This document shows positions 1 to 7,059 of a stretch of DNA of 11,360 bases, piece by piece. Location: the NCBI GenBank assembly GCA_013041785.1, contig JABDRK010000215.1, positions 1 through 11,360 on the forward strand, written 5' to 3'. The notes beneath the pieces were generated by a model that saw nothing but the letters and a program-made list of their open reading frames with translations, was not told where the DNA came from and ran no database searches. A program made the position numbers and the translations under genes. Position 1 is the first letter of the stretch; every line of letters starts with the position of its first letter. Source of the stretch: Eudoraea sp. Its GTDB lineage: Bacteria; Bacteroidota; Bacteroidia; Flavobacteriales; Flavobacteriaceae.

Positions 1-3000
1 ACGAAGCCCTGCTGAAAAGCGATATGGTGGCTCTGGAATCCGACCCCGGAACCTGGCTGGAATCAGATACAGATCGCAGTGGTGGCAACTACCGCCCAGG
101 ATACGGATTTAAACCAAAAGGGTTTTATTCCCGCGCCTTTCAATTTACTCCCCCCACAACCCGGGATATTGCCAAATATTTGTCGTCGGATGACCGCTTG
201 GTGAATAACATCCTCTATCGCACCAATGAATACAATCAAAATTTTGAGGAAGACACCTATCTGGATATGTTCATATACAGGGCCGGGGCTAAGCATAATA
301 AACCGGTTGTTGCCCTGGAGGATCCTGAAGTAGCCAATGCATTGGTAGGAAGAGCCAGCAAGAATGCCATGAAGCAAAAACCAGATGAGTGGCTCCAGAA
401 AAAGATGGAACGGCAAGGGCTTGCTTTTCTGATGCAGGATGCCTACAGAGAAAGAAATATCAATCTTCTCGATTCCATAGACCAGGCCATGTATACCGAA
501 TATTATCGGAAAAACATGCTCTATCTCCGTAATGAACACATGGCAAACAAATTGGACTCTGTAATGAATCAGGCCAGGGTTTTTGCCGGTATCGGGGCTG
601 CACACCTGCCCGGTGAGAAAGGAGTAATATCACTTCTTCGTGAAGCAGGATATACCGTTACCCCGCTGACATCAGATGCCACGGATAAAGGTAAAGCCCT
701 GAAACAAGCCCTCGAATCCAAAGTGCGGAAGACCGCCCTGCAGCGATACACCACAGAGGATGGCTTTTTTTCTCTTAACCTACCCAATAAACTCTATCCT
801 GTAAAACTTCAGGACCAGGCTACCTACGTAGCCCCGGACCTGGCGAACGGAAGCTATCTGGTTGTGCATCGCATTCCAAATTACCGCTATTTAAAGGCAA
901 CTGAGGTATTCAGCATGGAGGATATTGATCAACTGCTTTTCGAAAACATTCCAGGGAGGATCCTCTCAAAAAGAAAAATAAACAAGGATGGATATCCGGG
1001 GCTGGACATTCGTAACGAATTGAAAAACGGTGACCAGCAGCGCTACCAGATTTACTCCACACCTTTGGAAATCCTGATTTTTAAACTGGCAGGTTCCGGA
1101 GATTATGTGCCCAGGCATGGGAATCCTATTTTCAATAGTCTGAAATTTCACACTTCCAAAACCCCATACGTTTCGCTACAAACGCCATACCGGGACTTTG
1201 AAGTTCATATGCCGAGCCTTTTTCACTTTTACAATCCTTCCAGTTTTGGCGATAGATTTATTGAAGGCTATGACCCAAAATCCAAGACTTATTTTTTCCT
1301 GAAGAAGACCACGATAAACGATTTGGAGTACCTCGAGGAAGACAGTTTTGAGCTGAAACAAATCCAGGAGCGTTTCTATCAGGATCTGAACCTGAATCCA
1401 CAGTATGGAGAATTACAGGAGAACCGTTTAACTTCCCATGCTGTACTCGATGAAAATACAGGGAAAACAATCTACCTCAATACATACCTGCGAGGAAATG
1501 ACTACTACCTGCTGGGCAGTATTACAACCTCAAAAGAGCGGGCAGCATATTTCATGGACTCCTTTAAACTTCGTAAAAAAACCTACCCGAAGCAGTTCGG
1601 GCAAATCGTTGATACTGCCATGTATTTTTCAACCGTTTCAACGGTAAAGCCCCTGAATTTTGTCGAAAATTCCGGTAGCTCTTTTGGAAAAAACAAGAAG
1701 GTCAAATCCTATGAGGCGTATACCAAAAAGACGCGCTACCAGAACAAAAACAATGAAGCGATTACCGTAGAACTCAACAAGGCACATGACCTTATGGCCT
1801 TTACCAACATTGATTCTGTGTGGCTACGGCGTCAGAAGCATTACGAAGACCAGGATTTCAAACTTATCCGAACCCGGCAAAAGGCAATAGAGGATAAGGT
1901 GTATGAATTTGAATATACTTTGTCTGCTAATGAAAGTACGCGTGGGATCCTGGTTAAGAATGTCTTGAAAGGCGGCTTACTTTACGAGCTAAAAACGGCT
2001 GTTGACACCTTGCAGGAACCCAGTCAGTTTGTAACCACCTTCTACGATAATTTCGTTCCGCTCGATACCCTGATCGGCAGAGAAATGCTGGAAGACAAGA
2101 CCACAGAATTTTTTAAGGCCCTAAGGCAGAAAGACAGTATAGTGCTCAAAGGATTTAGGTATCCCATATTCGGGAAGGAGCATGTGGACTCTTTGATTCA
2201 TTATCTGACCAATCATGAATTTAACAAAGATCAAAAACAGATTGAGTCGCACCTGATCACTGAACTTGGGGCAATAGAAGACCCCAAAGTGGTGGACTTT
2301 TTTAAATGGCACTACCCACGATCTTTTAAAAATTCAACGGCACAGGCCAAAATCCTTCAGGCCGTGGCAGAAGGTCGAAACGAACAATCCGTACAGCTCA
2401 TGCTCGATCTGCTCGCCCAGGATTTACCCCTTGCAGCCGATGCCAAAGAGATCGAAAAGATATTTTCCCCCTTCAGGGACAGCCTTCCCCTGGCCAAAAA
2501 GTTATTTCCAGACTTATTGCAATTCAGTACCATTGGAGAGTACAAATTGCCTATTATATCCATGCTTGCGTCTCTTAAGGCCGGCGAACATGTTAAAAGT
2601 GCAAGCTATCGCGCATACAAAAGGCTAATCCTAAACGATGCCAGGATACAGTTAAAACGGCATCTGGGACATGAAAATGGCGAGGTTGCCATGAATCAAA
2701 ATGCCTCGCATATTAGTCGGCGCGAGACAGCAAAACTCCTGGAAGATTATGTAGTACTACTCTATCCATTTAATCGTGATAAGGCAGTTCAGCACTTTTT
2801 CCAGTTGTTGTCCCTAGTGAAAAATCCGGAAATCAGAACCACCTATGCCCAACTTGTTGCTGAGCAGGACGAACATGCCCCTTTGAGGCTTATCGACTCC
2901 CTGGCAGGGGATATCAACAGCCGTTTGATGATGTATTCGAAACTTAAGGAAATCAATAAAACCTACCTGTTTCCGGAACCGTATCAGACTCAGGAGGCGC

Positions 3001-3359
3001 TTGCCGAGGCGGTGCTTTTCGAGGACAGGAGATTCCTGCCCTCACAAGACGAAGTCCTTTATTTGGGCGAACGGGAACTGGAAGAAAACGGCGAAAACGT
3101 TCAAGCTTACTATTTCAAATTGCGCAGTAAAATGGATTATGACAAGGCTTTTAAGGTATTCATAGTCACTTACCAGCAAAATGAGGATAGGCTGTCTACC
3201 GCCTATACTTTTAAGAATGAAGGGTACCGCCTGCCGGATACTAAATCCGACAAGGATGGTATGGATTTCGTTACCGAAGAATTTATGTTGCGCAATCGAG
3301 AGCGTGCGGTAGCCAGTGGAGCACAAGGGGCAAAGGCCTATGGTTACTTAGGTTTATAA
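1..3359 (+). CDS. TraB/GumN family protein with very long C-terminal extension (5' end outside window)
   Basis: The reading frame is open to the left edge: codons from base 3 read EALLKSD before the first in-window ATG at 24. That ATG is therefore probably not the true start, and the N-terminus, including the expected GTIH-like TraB motif, is missing. Counting from base 24, residues 3-13 (ALESDPGTWLE), 95-100 (VVALED), 169-174 (RNEHMA) and 191-201 (GAAHLPGEKGV) match the TraB/GumN pattern, and this domain ends near residue 220. About 890 further residues follow with no domain I recognise. The stretch at about 740-1000 looks mainly alpha-helical with repeated short helices, possibly HEAT-like. 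TraB/GumN proteins are compared with the TIKI/EreA-like hydrolase superfamily, but the bacterial role is poorly known, so no substrate is assigned. No transmembrane segment is obvious in the visible part. The TAA stop is at 3357-3359, and the DUF1460 gene starts 17 bases later on the same strand. Confidence 0.85.
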   Translation, partial: EALLKSDMVALESDPGTWLESDTDRSGGNYRPGYGFKPKGFYSRAFQFTPPTTRDIAKYLSSDDRLVNNILYRTNEYNQNFEEDTYLDMFIYRAGAKHNKPVVALEDPEVANALVGRASKNAMKQKPDEWLQKKMERQGLAFLMQDAYRERNINLLDSIDQAMYTEYYRKNMLYLRNEHMANKLDSVMNQARVFAGIGAAHLPGEKGVISLLREAGYTVTPLTSDATDKGKALKQALESKVRKTALQRYTTEDGFFSLNLPNKLYPVKLQDQATYVAPDLANGSYLVVHRIPNYRYLKATEVFSMEDIDQLLFENIPGRILSKRKINKDGYPGLDIRNELKNGDQQRYQIYSTPLEILIFKLAGSGDYVPRHGNPIFNSLKFHTSKTPYVSLQTPYRDFEVHMPSLFHFYNPSSFGDRFIEGYDPKSKTYFFLKKTTINDLEYLEEDSFELKQIQERFYQDLNLNPQYGELQENRLTSHAVLDENTGKTIYLNTYLRGNDYYLLGSITTSKERAAYFMDSFKLRKKTYPKQFGQIVDTAMYFSTVSTVKPLNFVENSGSSFGKNKKVKSYEAYTKKTRYQNKNNEAITVELNKAHDLMAFTNIDSVWLRRQKHYEDQDFKLIRTRQKAIEDKVYEFEYTLSANESTRGILVKNVLKGGLLYELKTAVDTLQEPSQFVTTFYDNFVPLDTLIGREMLEDKTTEFFKALRQKDSIVLKGFRYPIFGKEHVDSLIHYLTNHEFNKDQKQIESHLITELGAIEDPKVVDFFKWHYPRSFKNSTAQAKILQAVAEGRNEQSVQLMLDLLAQDLPLAADAKEIEKIFSPFRDSLPLAKKLFPDLLQFSTIGEYKLPIISMLASLKAGEHVKSASYRAYKRLILNDARIQLKRHLGHENGEVAMNQNASHISRRETAKLLEDYVVLLYPFNRDKAVQHFFQLLSLVKNPEIRTTYAQLVAEQDEHAPLRLIDSLAGDINSRLMMYSKLKEINKTYLFPEPYQTQEALAEAVLFEDRRFLPSQDEVLYLGERELEENGENVQAYYFKLRSKMDYDKAFKVFIVTYQQNEDRLSTAYTFKNEGYRLPDTKSDKDGMDFVTEEFMLRNRERAVASGAQGAKAYGYLGL

Positions 3360-3363
3360 ACCG

Positions 3364-3371
3364 TAGATTTG
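3364..3371 (+). promoter_or_regulatory. Candidate -7 promoter element for the DUF1460 gene
   Basis: TAGATTTG is an exact match to the Bacteroidota sigma-A -7 consensus TAnnTTTG, in the 17-base gap after the TraB/GumN stop. No convincing TTG/TTTG -33 box lies 17-23 bases upstream. Transcription from here would begin at about 3376-3380, which would favour the second ATG (3386) as the start of the next gene. Read-through from the upstream gene is equally possible. Confidence 0.4.
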
Positions 3372-3376
3372 CCCAA

Positions 3377-4225
3377 ATGATCATTATGAAACAGTGGATA
3401 CTGGCTGTGCTTTTGATTTTTGGCCATTTTGCCAATGCACAAGGTATTTTATGTGCTCCGGAAGACCGCAAGGCTTTTGACAACAAAATCCAGGATCTTA
3501 AAACTATTCCCTCCCAGGATACCGGCGAGTTGCTGGTAGAAATTGGTAAAACTTTTATTGGGACCCCGTATGTGGCCGGAACACTTGAAGTCTCTGAGAT
3601 TGAAAGCCTTGTAATCAATTTCAGCGGGTTAGACTGCACTACTTTTGTTGAAAATGTTCTGGCCTTTGGAATTCTATTTAAAAATGGCTCTCCCGATTTT
3701 GATCGCTATACCGAACTTTTACGGCGTATACGCTACCGCAATGGGCAAATAAGCGGGTATGCCTCGCGCCTGCACTATTTTTCAGAATGGATCACCAATA
3801 ATGAGCAGAAAGGCCTGGTGAAAAATATAACGCCTTCAATAGGAGGTGTACGCATTGAGAAAGCCAGGGATTTTATGACGGTTCACAGGGAATTGTATCC
3901 TCATCTTGAATCCTCAGAGAATTACAAGGAGATGATTCAAATTGAAAAAGCACTGCTTGAACAGCCGTTGTATTACCTTCCGAAAAAGGAACTTGCATCA
4001 CACGAAAAGAACATACAGCATGGGGATATTATCGCCCTGGCTACTGGCATAAAGGGGCTTGATGTTACCCATACCGGTATCGCCAGTCGTGAAGCAGATG
4101 GCCGGATATACCTCTTGCACGCCTCTTCAAAAGGACAGGTAGAATTGTCCAAGGCCCCCTTGACAGAGTATCTGGCCGGTATCAAAAGCAATACCGGTAT
4201 CCTGGTGGCCCGACCTACTTTTTAA
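3377..4225 (+). CDS. Secreted DUF1460 (N-acetylmuramoyl-L-alanine amidase-like) protein
   Basis: This 282-aa protein belongs to the DUF1460 family (PF07313), which adopts an NlpC/P60-like cysteine hydrolase fold and is thought to cleave peptidoglycan peptide or amide bonds. A hydrophobic N-terminal segment ends in ANAQ (residues 19-22), consistent with a signal peptide cut before Gln22, so the mature protein should act in the periplasm or on the outer surface. The likely nucleophile is Cys87 in SGLDCTTFVEN, and the likely catalytic histidine is His232 in VTHTGIA. HGDIIA (215-220) and LLHASS (246-251) are further family signatures. Length is normal and no key residue is missing. The start is uncertain: ATG at 3377 gives MIIMKQW, while ATG at 3386 gives the more typical signal-peptide start MKQW and fits the promoter element just upstream. 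The gene ends 40 bases from the convergent VOC gene. Confidence 0.88.
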   Translation: MIIMKQWILAVLLIFGHFANAQGILCAPEDRKAFDNKIQDLKTIPSQDTGELLVEIGKTFIGTPYVAGTLEVSEIESLVINFSGLDCTTFVENVLAFGILFKNGSPDFDRYTELLRRIRYRNGQISGYASRLHYFSEWITNNEQKGLVKNITPSIGGVRIEKARDFMTVHRELYPHLESSENYKEMIQIEKALLEQPLYYLPKKELASHEKNIQHGDIIALATGIKGLDVTHTGIASREADGRIYLLHASSKGQVELSKAPLTEYLAGIKSNTGILVARPTF

Positions 4226-4265
4226 TGTGTTGCTTATCTGTAGCGATGGGAATAAAACCTTTTAC

Positions 4266-4646
4266 CTATTCTGCTACCTTCCAGGGTGGATTTTTCCGGT
4301 TTACTCCAGCATGAAAAAGTACAAGCTGATTTTGGTCCGGATCTTTCAATCGGGCTTCCCGCCATAACCAGGGTTCGTCCCTGGGCTCGGCATCAAATAT
4401 TACCCCTTCTGATTTTAATCGGGCTACCTCGGTATCCAGATCGCCAGATTCAAAATACACTTTCACTCCGTCCCCTTTGGGTAGTGCATCCACCAGGTGG
4501 ATGGAAAAAGTAGCCTCCCCTTGCGGGCACTCAAATCGCACATAATGGGGAAGGGCATCGACGATTAGTCTAAGCCCAAGTTTCTTATAGAATACAACGG
4601 CCCTCGAAACATCAAGCGAGGGTACGGTAACCTGATTGAGGTTCAT
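4266..4646 (-). CDS. VOC (glyoxalase/bleomycin resistance) family protein
   Basis: The 126-aa product is a single vicinal-oxygen-chelate fold protein. It opens with NQVTVPSLDVSRAVVFYKKLGL (residues 4-25) and ends with DPDQNQLVLFHAG (102-114), both standard VOC signatures. The metal-binding residues of classical glyoxalase I seem absent. The usual N-terminal His is Gln5, the second His position is about Lys62, and the usual C-terminal Glu of DPDGNxxE is Val109. It is thus unlikely to be a true glyoxalase I, and may bind a small molecule or use another chemistry. No substrate can be assigned. It lies 64 bases downstream of the AraC-type regulator on the same strand, so the two could be co-transcribed. 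No exact TAnnTTTG element is found in the 64-base gap; the nearest candidate, TAACTTTA, ends only a few bases before the ATG. Confidence 0.85.
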   Translation of the reverse strand: MNLNQVTVPSLDVSRAVVFYKKLGLRLIVDALPHYVRFECPQGEATFSIHLVDALPKGDGVKVYFESGDLDTEVARLKSEGVIFDAEPRDEPWLWREARLKDPDQNQLVLFHAGVNRKNPPWKVAE

Positions 4647-4710
4647 AGGATAAAGTTAAGCTCCTTAAATATCGGAAATTTGAAATTACGGCAGCGCGCA
4701 AAAATGCCCA

Positions 4711-5598
4711 TTATCCTGCCAAAGCCATGACATATTTTTTGGGGGTTGTCCCGTATTTCTTTTTGAATGCAGCAATAAAATGACTGGCAGTACTATAACC
4801 CACTTTGAGTCCCACTTCATTAACATTGAATTTCTGGGTTTCCAGCATTTTCCTGGCATATTCCATCTTGTAATCAAATAAGAAACTGTACACCGAATCC
4901 CCATATACCTGCTTAAATCCTTCCTTGAGTTTCTTGAGGGAGAGCCCTACCTCTTCTGCCAGTGGTTTAAGCCCCGGGGGTTCAGACATGTGCTCAATAA
5001 TGATTTCCTTTGCTTTTCGGATCCGTTTTAAATGGTCTTCATCCACCAAATAAGGACATTGTTCCAGGGAAGTGTCTTCGCTCCGATTAAACAACAAGGC
5101 AATAAGCTCATAAACCTTACCCCTTATATAAAGTTGAGCGACCGAGGGATGCATATTGAAGTTCATTATCTGACTCAGTAAGACAGAAACGGCAGGGGAA
5201 ATCGGATCCTGTGCATAATATTTGCGCGCATTGTTTTCTTCAGTCAGAAAGGGAATATAATCCGCCTCTGCGGAAAACAGGGCGTGGAACTTACGAATGG
5301 TCATTATCAGGGAAACTACCTGCGACTTTGGCCTGAGCTCCAGGTGCATGGGTAAATCAGTTTGCGTATTGTACAGCAAGAGCGAGTGATCCGCACCAAT
5401 CTCCAGGGCATAGTGGCCTTCATTAAAAATATATTTTCCGCCTCCTTTAAGGCAGAAATGAAATTGAATAAAGGAGCGGTCTATGGCACGAGTAACCTTT
5501 TGAATTCCAGCTGATTCATTTGTCATGGTAAGGATATAACAATCCTCTTCATAGGCAAGTTCTCGGTAAGAACCTTCAGCGATATTTTTTACGGTCAT
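4711..5598 (-). CDS. AraC-family transcriptional regulator, PchR-like
   Basis: This 295-aa DNA-binding protein has a C-terminal AraC/XylS domain (about 188-292) with two helix-turn-helix units. The first spans about 210-231 (LKPLAEEVGLSLKKLKEGFK) and the second about 258-280, with the family signature VGYSTASHFIAAFKKKYGTTPKKY. The N-terminal half (1-180) has a beta-rich look suggestive of a cupin-like sensing domain, including FHFCLKGGGKYIF at about 46-58. The form of the first helix-turn-helix (KLK-GF--VYG-SVYSFL) is like the PchR/YbtA iron and siderophore regulators. That suggests, but does not prove, an iron- or heme-linked signal. It is divergent from hemA, with 204 bases between the start codons, so control of the heme operon and of its own gene is a reasonable inference. 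Cys20, Cys49 and Cys181 are present, but no ligand is known. Confidence 0.92.
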   Translation of the reverse strand: MTVKNIAEGSYRELAYEEDCYILTMTNESAGIQKVTRAIDRSFIQFHFCLKGGGKYIFNEGHYALEIGADHSLLLYNTQTDLPMHLELRPKSQVVSLIMTIRKFHALFSAEADYIPFLTEENNARKYYAQDPISPAVSVLLSQIMNFNMHPSVAQLYIRGKVYELIALLFNRSEDTSLEQCPYLVDEDHLKRIRKAKEIIIEHMSEPPGLKPLAEEVGLSLKKLKEGFKQVYGDSVYSFLFDYKMEYARKMLETQKFNVNEVGLKVGYSTASHFIAAFKKKYGTTPKKYVMALAG

Positions 5599-5619
5599 AC
5601 GGGCACGTAAATCATTTGA

Positions 5620-5642
5620 TTATTTAGAACTTTTCTAAATAA
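5620..5642. repeat. Perfect inverted repeat upstream of the AraC-type regulator (candidate operator)
   Basis: The arm TTATTTAGAA (5620-5629) is followed by spacer CTT and the exact reverse complement TTCTAAATAA (5633-5642). This gives 10-bp arms around 3 bases with no mismatch. It begins 22 bases upstream of the regulator's start codon and lies between that codon and its candidate -7 element, within the expected 5' leader. It is AT-rich, and neither strand shows the GC-rich stem plus T-run of an intrinsic terminator. A binding site for a dimeric regulator is the simplest reading. The compact perfect palindrome differs from the direct repeats usually bound by AraC proteins, so a second regulator could be involved. 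Confidence 0.6.
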
Positions 5643-5669
5643 AGAACAAGGCACCTGCTTTGTTCAGGG

Positions 5670-5677
5670 CAAATGTA
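5670..5677 (-). promoter_or_regulatory. Candidate -7 promoter element for the AraC-type regulator gene
   Basis: Read on the minus strand the sequence is TACATTTG, an exact match to the Bacteroidota -7 consensus TAnnTTTG. It lies 71 bases upstream of the regulator's ATG, which would give a leader of roughly 60 bases containing the inverted repeat. No TTG/TTTG -33 box is visible at the usual distance, so the promoter may be weak or activator-dependent. Confidence 0.4.
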
Positions 5678-5718
5678 GCGCAATTTAAACAGTTTGTCTG
5701 CTTATGCCTCTTAAAAAA

Positions 5719-5757
5719 CTTAAACCGTTATTATTTGTACCTACAGCGTTATTTTTC
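5719..5757 (+). promoter_or_regulatory. Direct repeat with 21-bp offset, candidate AraC-type binding sites upstream of hemA
   Basis: Two 18-bp copies, 5719-5736 and 5740-5757, agree at 13 of 18 positions and share the identical core CGTTATT (5726-5732 and 5747-5753). The offset is exactly 21 bp, or two helical turns, which is the usual geometry of tandem AraC-family sites. The right copy ends 15 bases before the candidate hemA -7 element and covers the region where a -33 box would lie. No good -33 box is seen there, as expected for an activator-dependent promoter. A third TTATTTTT run (5772-5779) overlaps the -7 element. The assignment to the divergent regulator is inference. Confidence 0.45.
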
Positions 5758-5772
5758 TGATCCTTACCAACT

Positions 5773-5780
5773 TATTTTTG
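5773..5780 (+). promoter_or_regulatory. Candidate -7 promoter element for the heme operon
   Basis: TATTTTTG matches the Bacteroidota -7 consensus TAnnTTTG exactly, 22 bases before the hemA ATG. The transcript would begin near 5785-5788, leaving a short leader of about 15-18 bases. At the -33 distance there is only GTTATTTTT, a poor TTG match that coincides with the right-hand direct repeat. Confidence 0.5.
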
Positions 5781-5802
5781 CGGCGTCAGGTTTACAGGGT
5801 AC

Positions 5803-7059
5803 ATGAGAAAATACCATATTTCCAAGCACAATTCATTTTACACGGTAGGGCTTAGCTATAAGAATGCAAATGCCAACATCCGTGGACTGTTCAGTCTGGA
5901 TGAGGCCGCCTCAGATAGCTTGCTTGGCAGGGCAAGGGAAGCCGGCATCGAAGGGATGCTCGTGATCTCTACCTGTAACCGCACCGAAATCTACGGTTTT
6001 GCTCAGCACCCTTTCCAGCTGATCAAGTTACTTTGCGAGGCTACTTCAGGCAGCATGGAAGCCTTTGAAAAGGTAGCTTATGTATATAAGAATTACGAAG
6101 CCATAAACCATCTTTTCCGGGTTGGTACCGGGCTGGACAGCCAGATTCTTGGCGATTTCGAAATCATAAGCCAGCTTAAGAAAAGTTTTAATCAGGCTAA
6201 AAAACACGGGCTTACCAACCACTTCCTGGAACGTCTTTGCAATTCTGTGATCCGGGCAAGCAAACGGGTCAAAAATGAAACGGAAATCTCCAGTGGGGCC
6301 ACTTCTGTAGCCTTTGCCTCCGTGCAATATATACTCAATACGGTTCCGGATATCTCATCCAAAAATATTTTGCTTTTTGGTACCGGAAAAATTGGACGAA
6401 ATACCTGTGAAAACCTGGTAAAGCACACCGAGAACCCTCATATTACCTTAATAAACCGGACCAAAGACAAGGCAGAAAAAATCGGGGGGAAATTCCAATT
6501 GGTGGTTAAGGATTATAGCGTGTTATCCTCCGAAATAAAAAAGGCCGATGTGCTCATTGTGGCCACCGGAGCCCATTCACCCACCATAACCAAAGAACTC
6601 ATCGGTTCTGCTAACCCCTTGCTGATACTCGACTTATCCATCCCTAAAAATGTGGCAGACCATGTGGACACATTGCCAGAAGTTTCTGTTGTACATCTGG
6701 ACCACCTTTCTAAAATAACGGACGACACCCTGGAAAAGCGCCGCAGCTATATTCCCCAGGCAGAGGGAATCATCAGGGAAGTACAGGCCGAATTCACAAA
6801 TTGGCTGGAATCCCGAAAATTTGCACCTGTAATTAAGGCCCTTAAAGATAAATTGAGGAGCATGAAGGAGGCCGAGCTCGATTTTCAATCCAAAAAGCAA
6901 CTCGATTTTGATGCAGCTCATGCCGATCTGGTCTCAGACCGAATTATCCAGAAAATCACCAAGCAATTCGCCAACCACCTGAAGGAAGCAGAGATCGATA
7001 CGGACGATAGCCTTGAATTGATCCGAAAAGTATTCCAGCTCGAAGTGGACACCCCATGA
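5803..7059 (+). CDS. hemA: Glutamyl-tRNA reductase
   Basis: HemA reduces glutamyl-tRNA(Glu) with NADPH to glutamate-1-semialdehyde, the first committed step of the C5 tetrapyrrole pathway, in the cytoplasm. The 418-aa product has the catalytic domain first, with the nucleophile Cys58 in STCNRTE (56-62), His103 in NHLFRV, and LDSQILGDFEI (111-121), which corresponds to the GEPQI region of proteobacterial HemA. The NADPH-binding domain carries GTGKIGRNT (193-201), and a helical C-terminal dimerisation domain follows (about 320-418). Length is normal for the family. The Asp118-Phe119 variant in place of Glu-Pro is, from memory, common in Bacteroidota. The ATG at 5803 is the first gene-proximal start, with a candidate promoter 22 bases upstream and no Shine-Dalgarno sequence. 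Its stop overlaps the hemC start by 4 bases. As the pathway's entry step it is the expected control point, and it is divergent from an AraC-type regulator. Confidence 0.97.
   Translation: MRKYHISKHNSFYTVGLSYKNANANIRGLFSLDEAASDSLLGRAREAGIEGMLVISTCNRTEIYGFAQHPFQLIKLLCEATSGSMEAFEKVAYVYKNYEAINHLFRVGTGLDSQILGDFEIISQLKKSFNQAKKHGLTNHFLERLCNSVIRASKRVKNETEISSGATSVAFASVQYILNTVPDISSKNILLFGTGKIGRNTCENLVKHTENPHITLINRTKDKAEKIGGKFQLVVKDYSVLSSEIKKADVLIVATGAHSPTITKELIGSANPLLILDLSIPKNVADHVDTLPEVSVVHLDHLSKITDDTLEKRRSYIPQAEGIIREVQAEFTNWLESRKFAPVIKALKDKLRSMKEAELDFQSKKQLDFDAAHADLVSDRIIQKITKQFANHLKEAEIDTDDSLELIRKVFQLEVDTP

Noticed and set aside
63..605. A 180-codon open frame on the minus strand opposite the TraB/GumN gene, and similar long antisense frames elsewhere.
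   Set aside because: These are shadows of the + strand genes; they show no recognisable domain and overlap well-supported coding sequence.
4071..4200. The 10-bp palindrome ATACCGGTAT occurs twice, at 4071-4080 and 4191-4200.
   Set aside because: Both copies lie inside the DUF1460 coding region and encode conserved residues (HTGI and NTGI), so codon choice explains the match.
4226..4265. Possible bidirectional terminator between the convergent DUF1460 and VOC genes.
   Set aside because: Only a 3-4 bp AAAACCTTTT-like pairing is visible, with no stable stem followed by a T-run.
4647..4710. TAACTTTA near the VOC start as a -7 promoter element.
   Set aside because: The last base does not match TAnnTTTG and the element ends only about 4 bases before the ATG; co-transcription with the AraC-type gene is as likely.
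6133..6165. HemA has GDFEI where proteobacterial enzymes have GEPQI, which might suggest altered function.
   Set aside because: From memory this is the usual form in Bacteroidota, and Cys58, His103 and the NADPH motif are intact.
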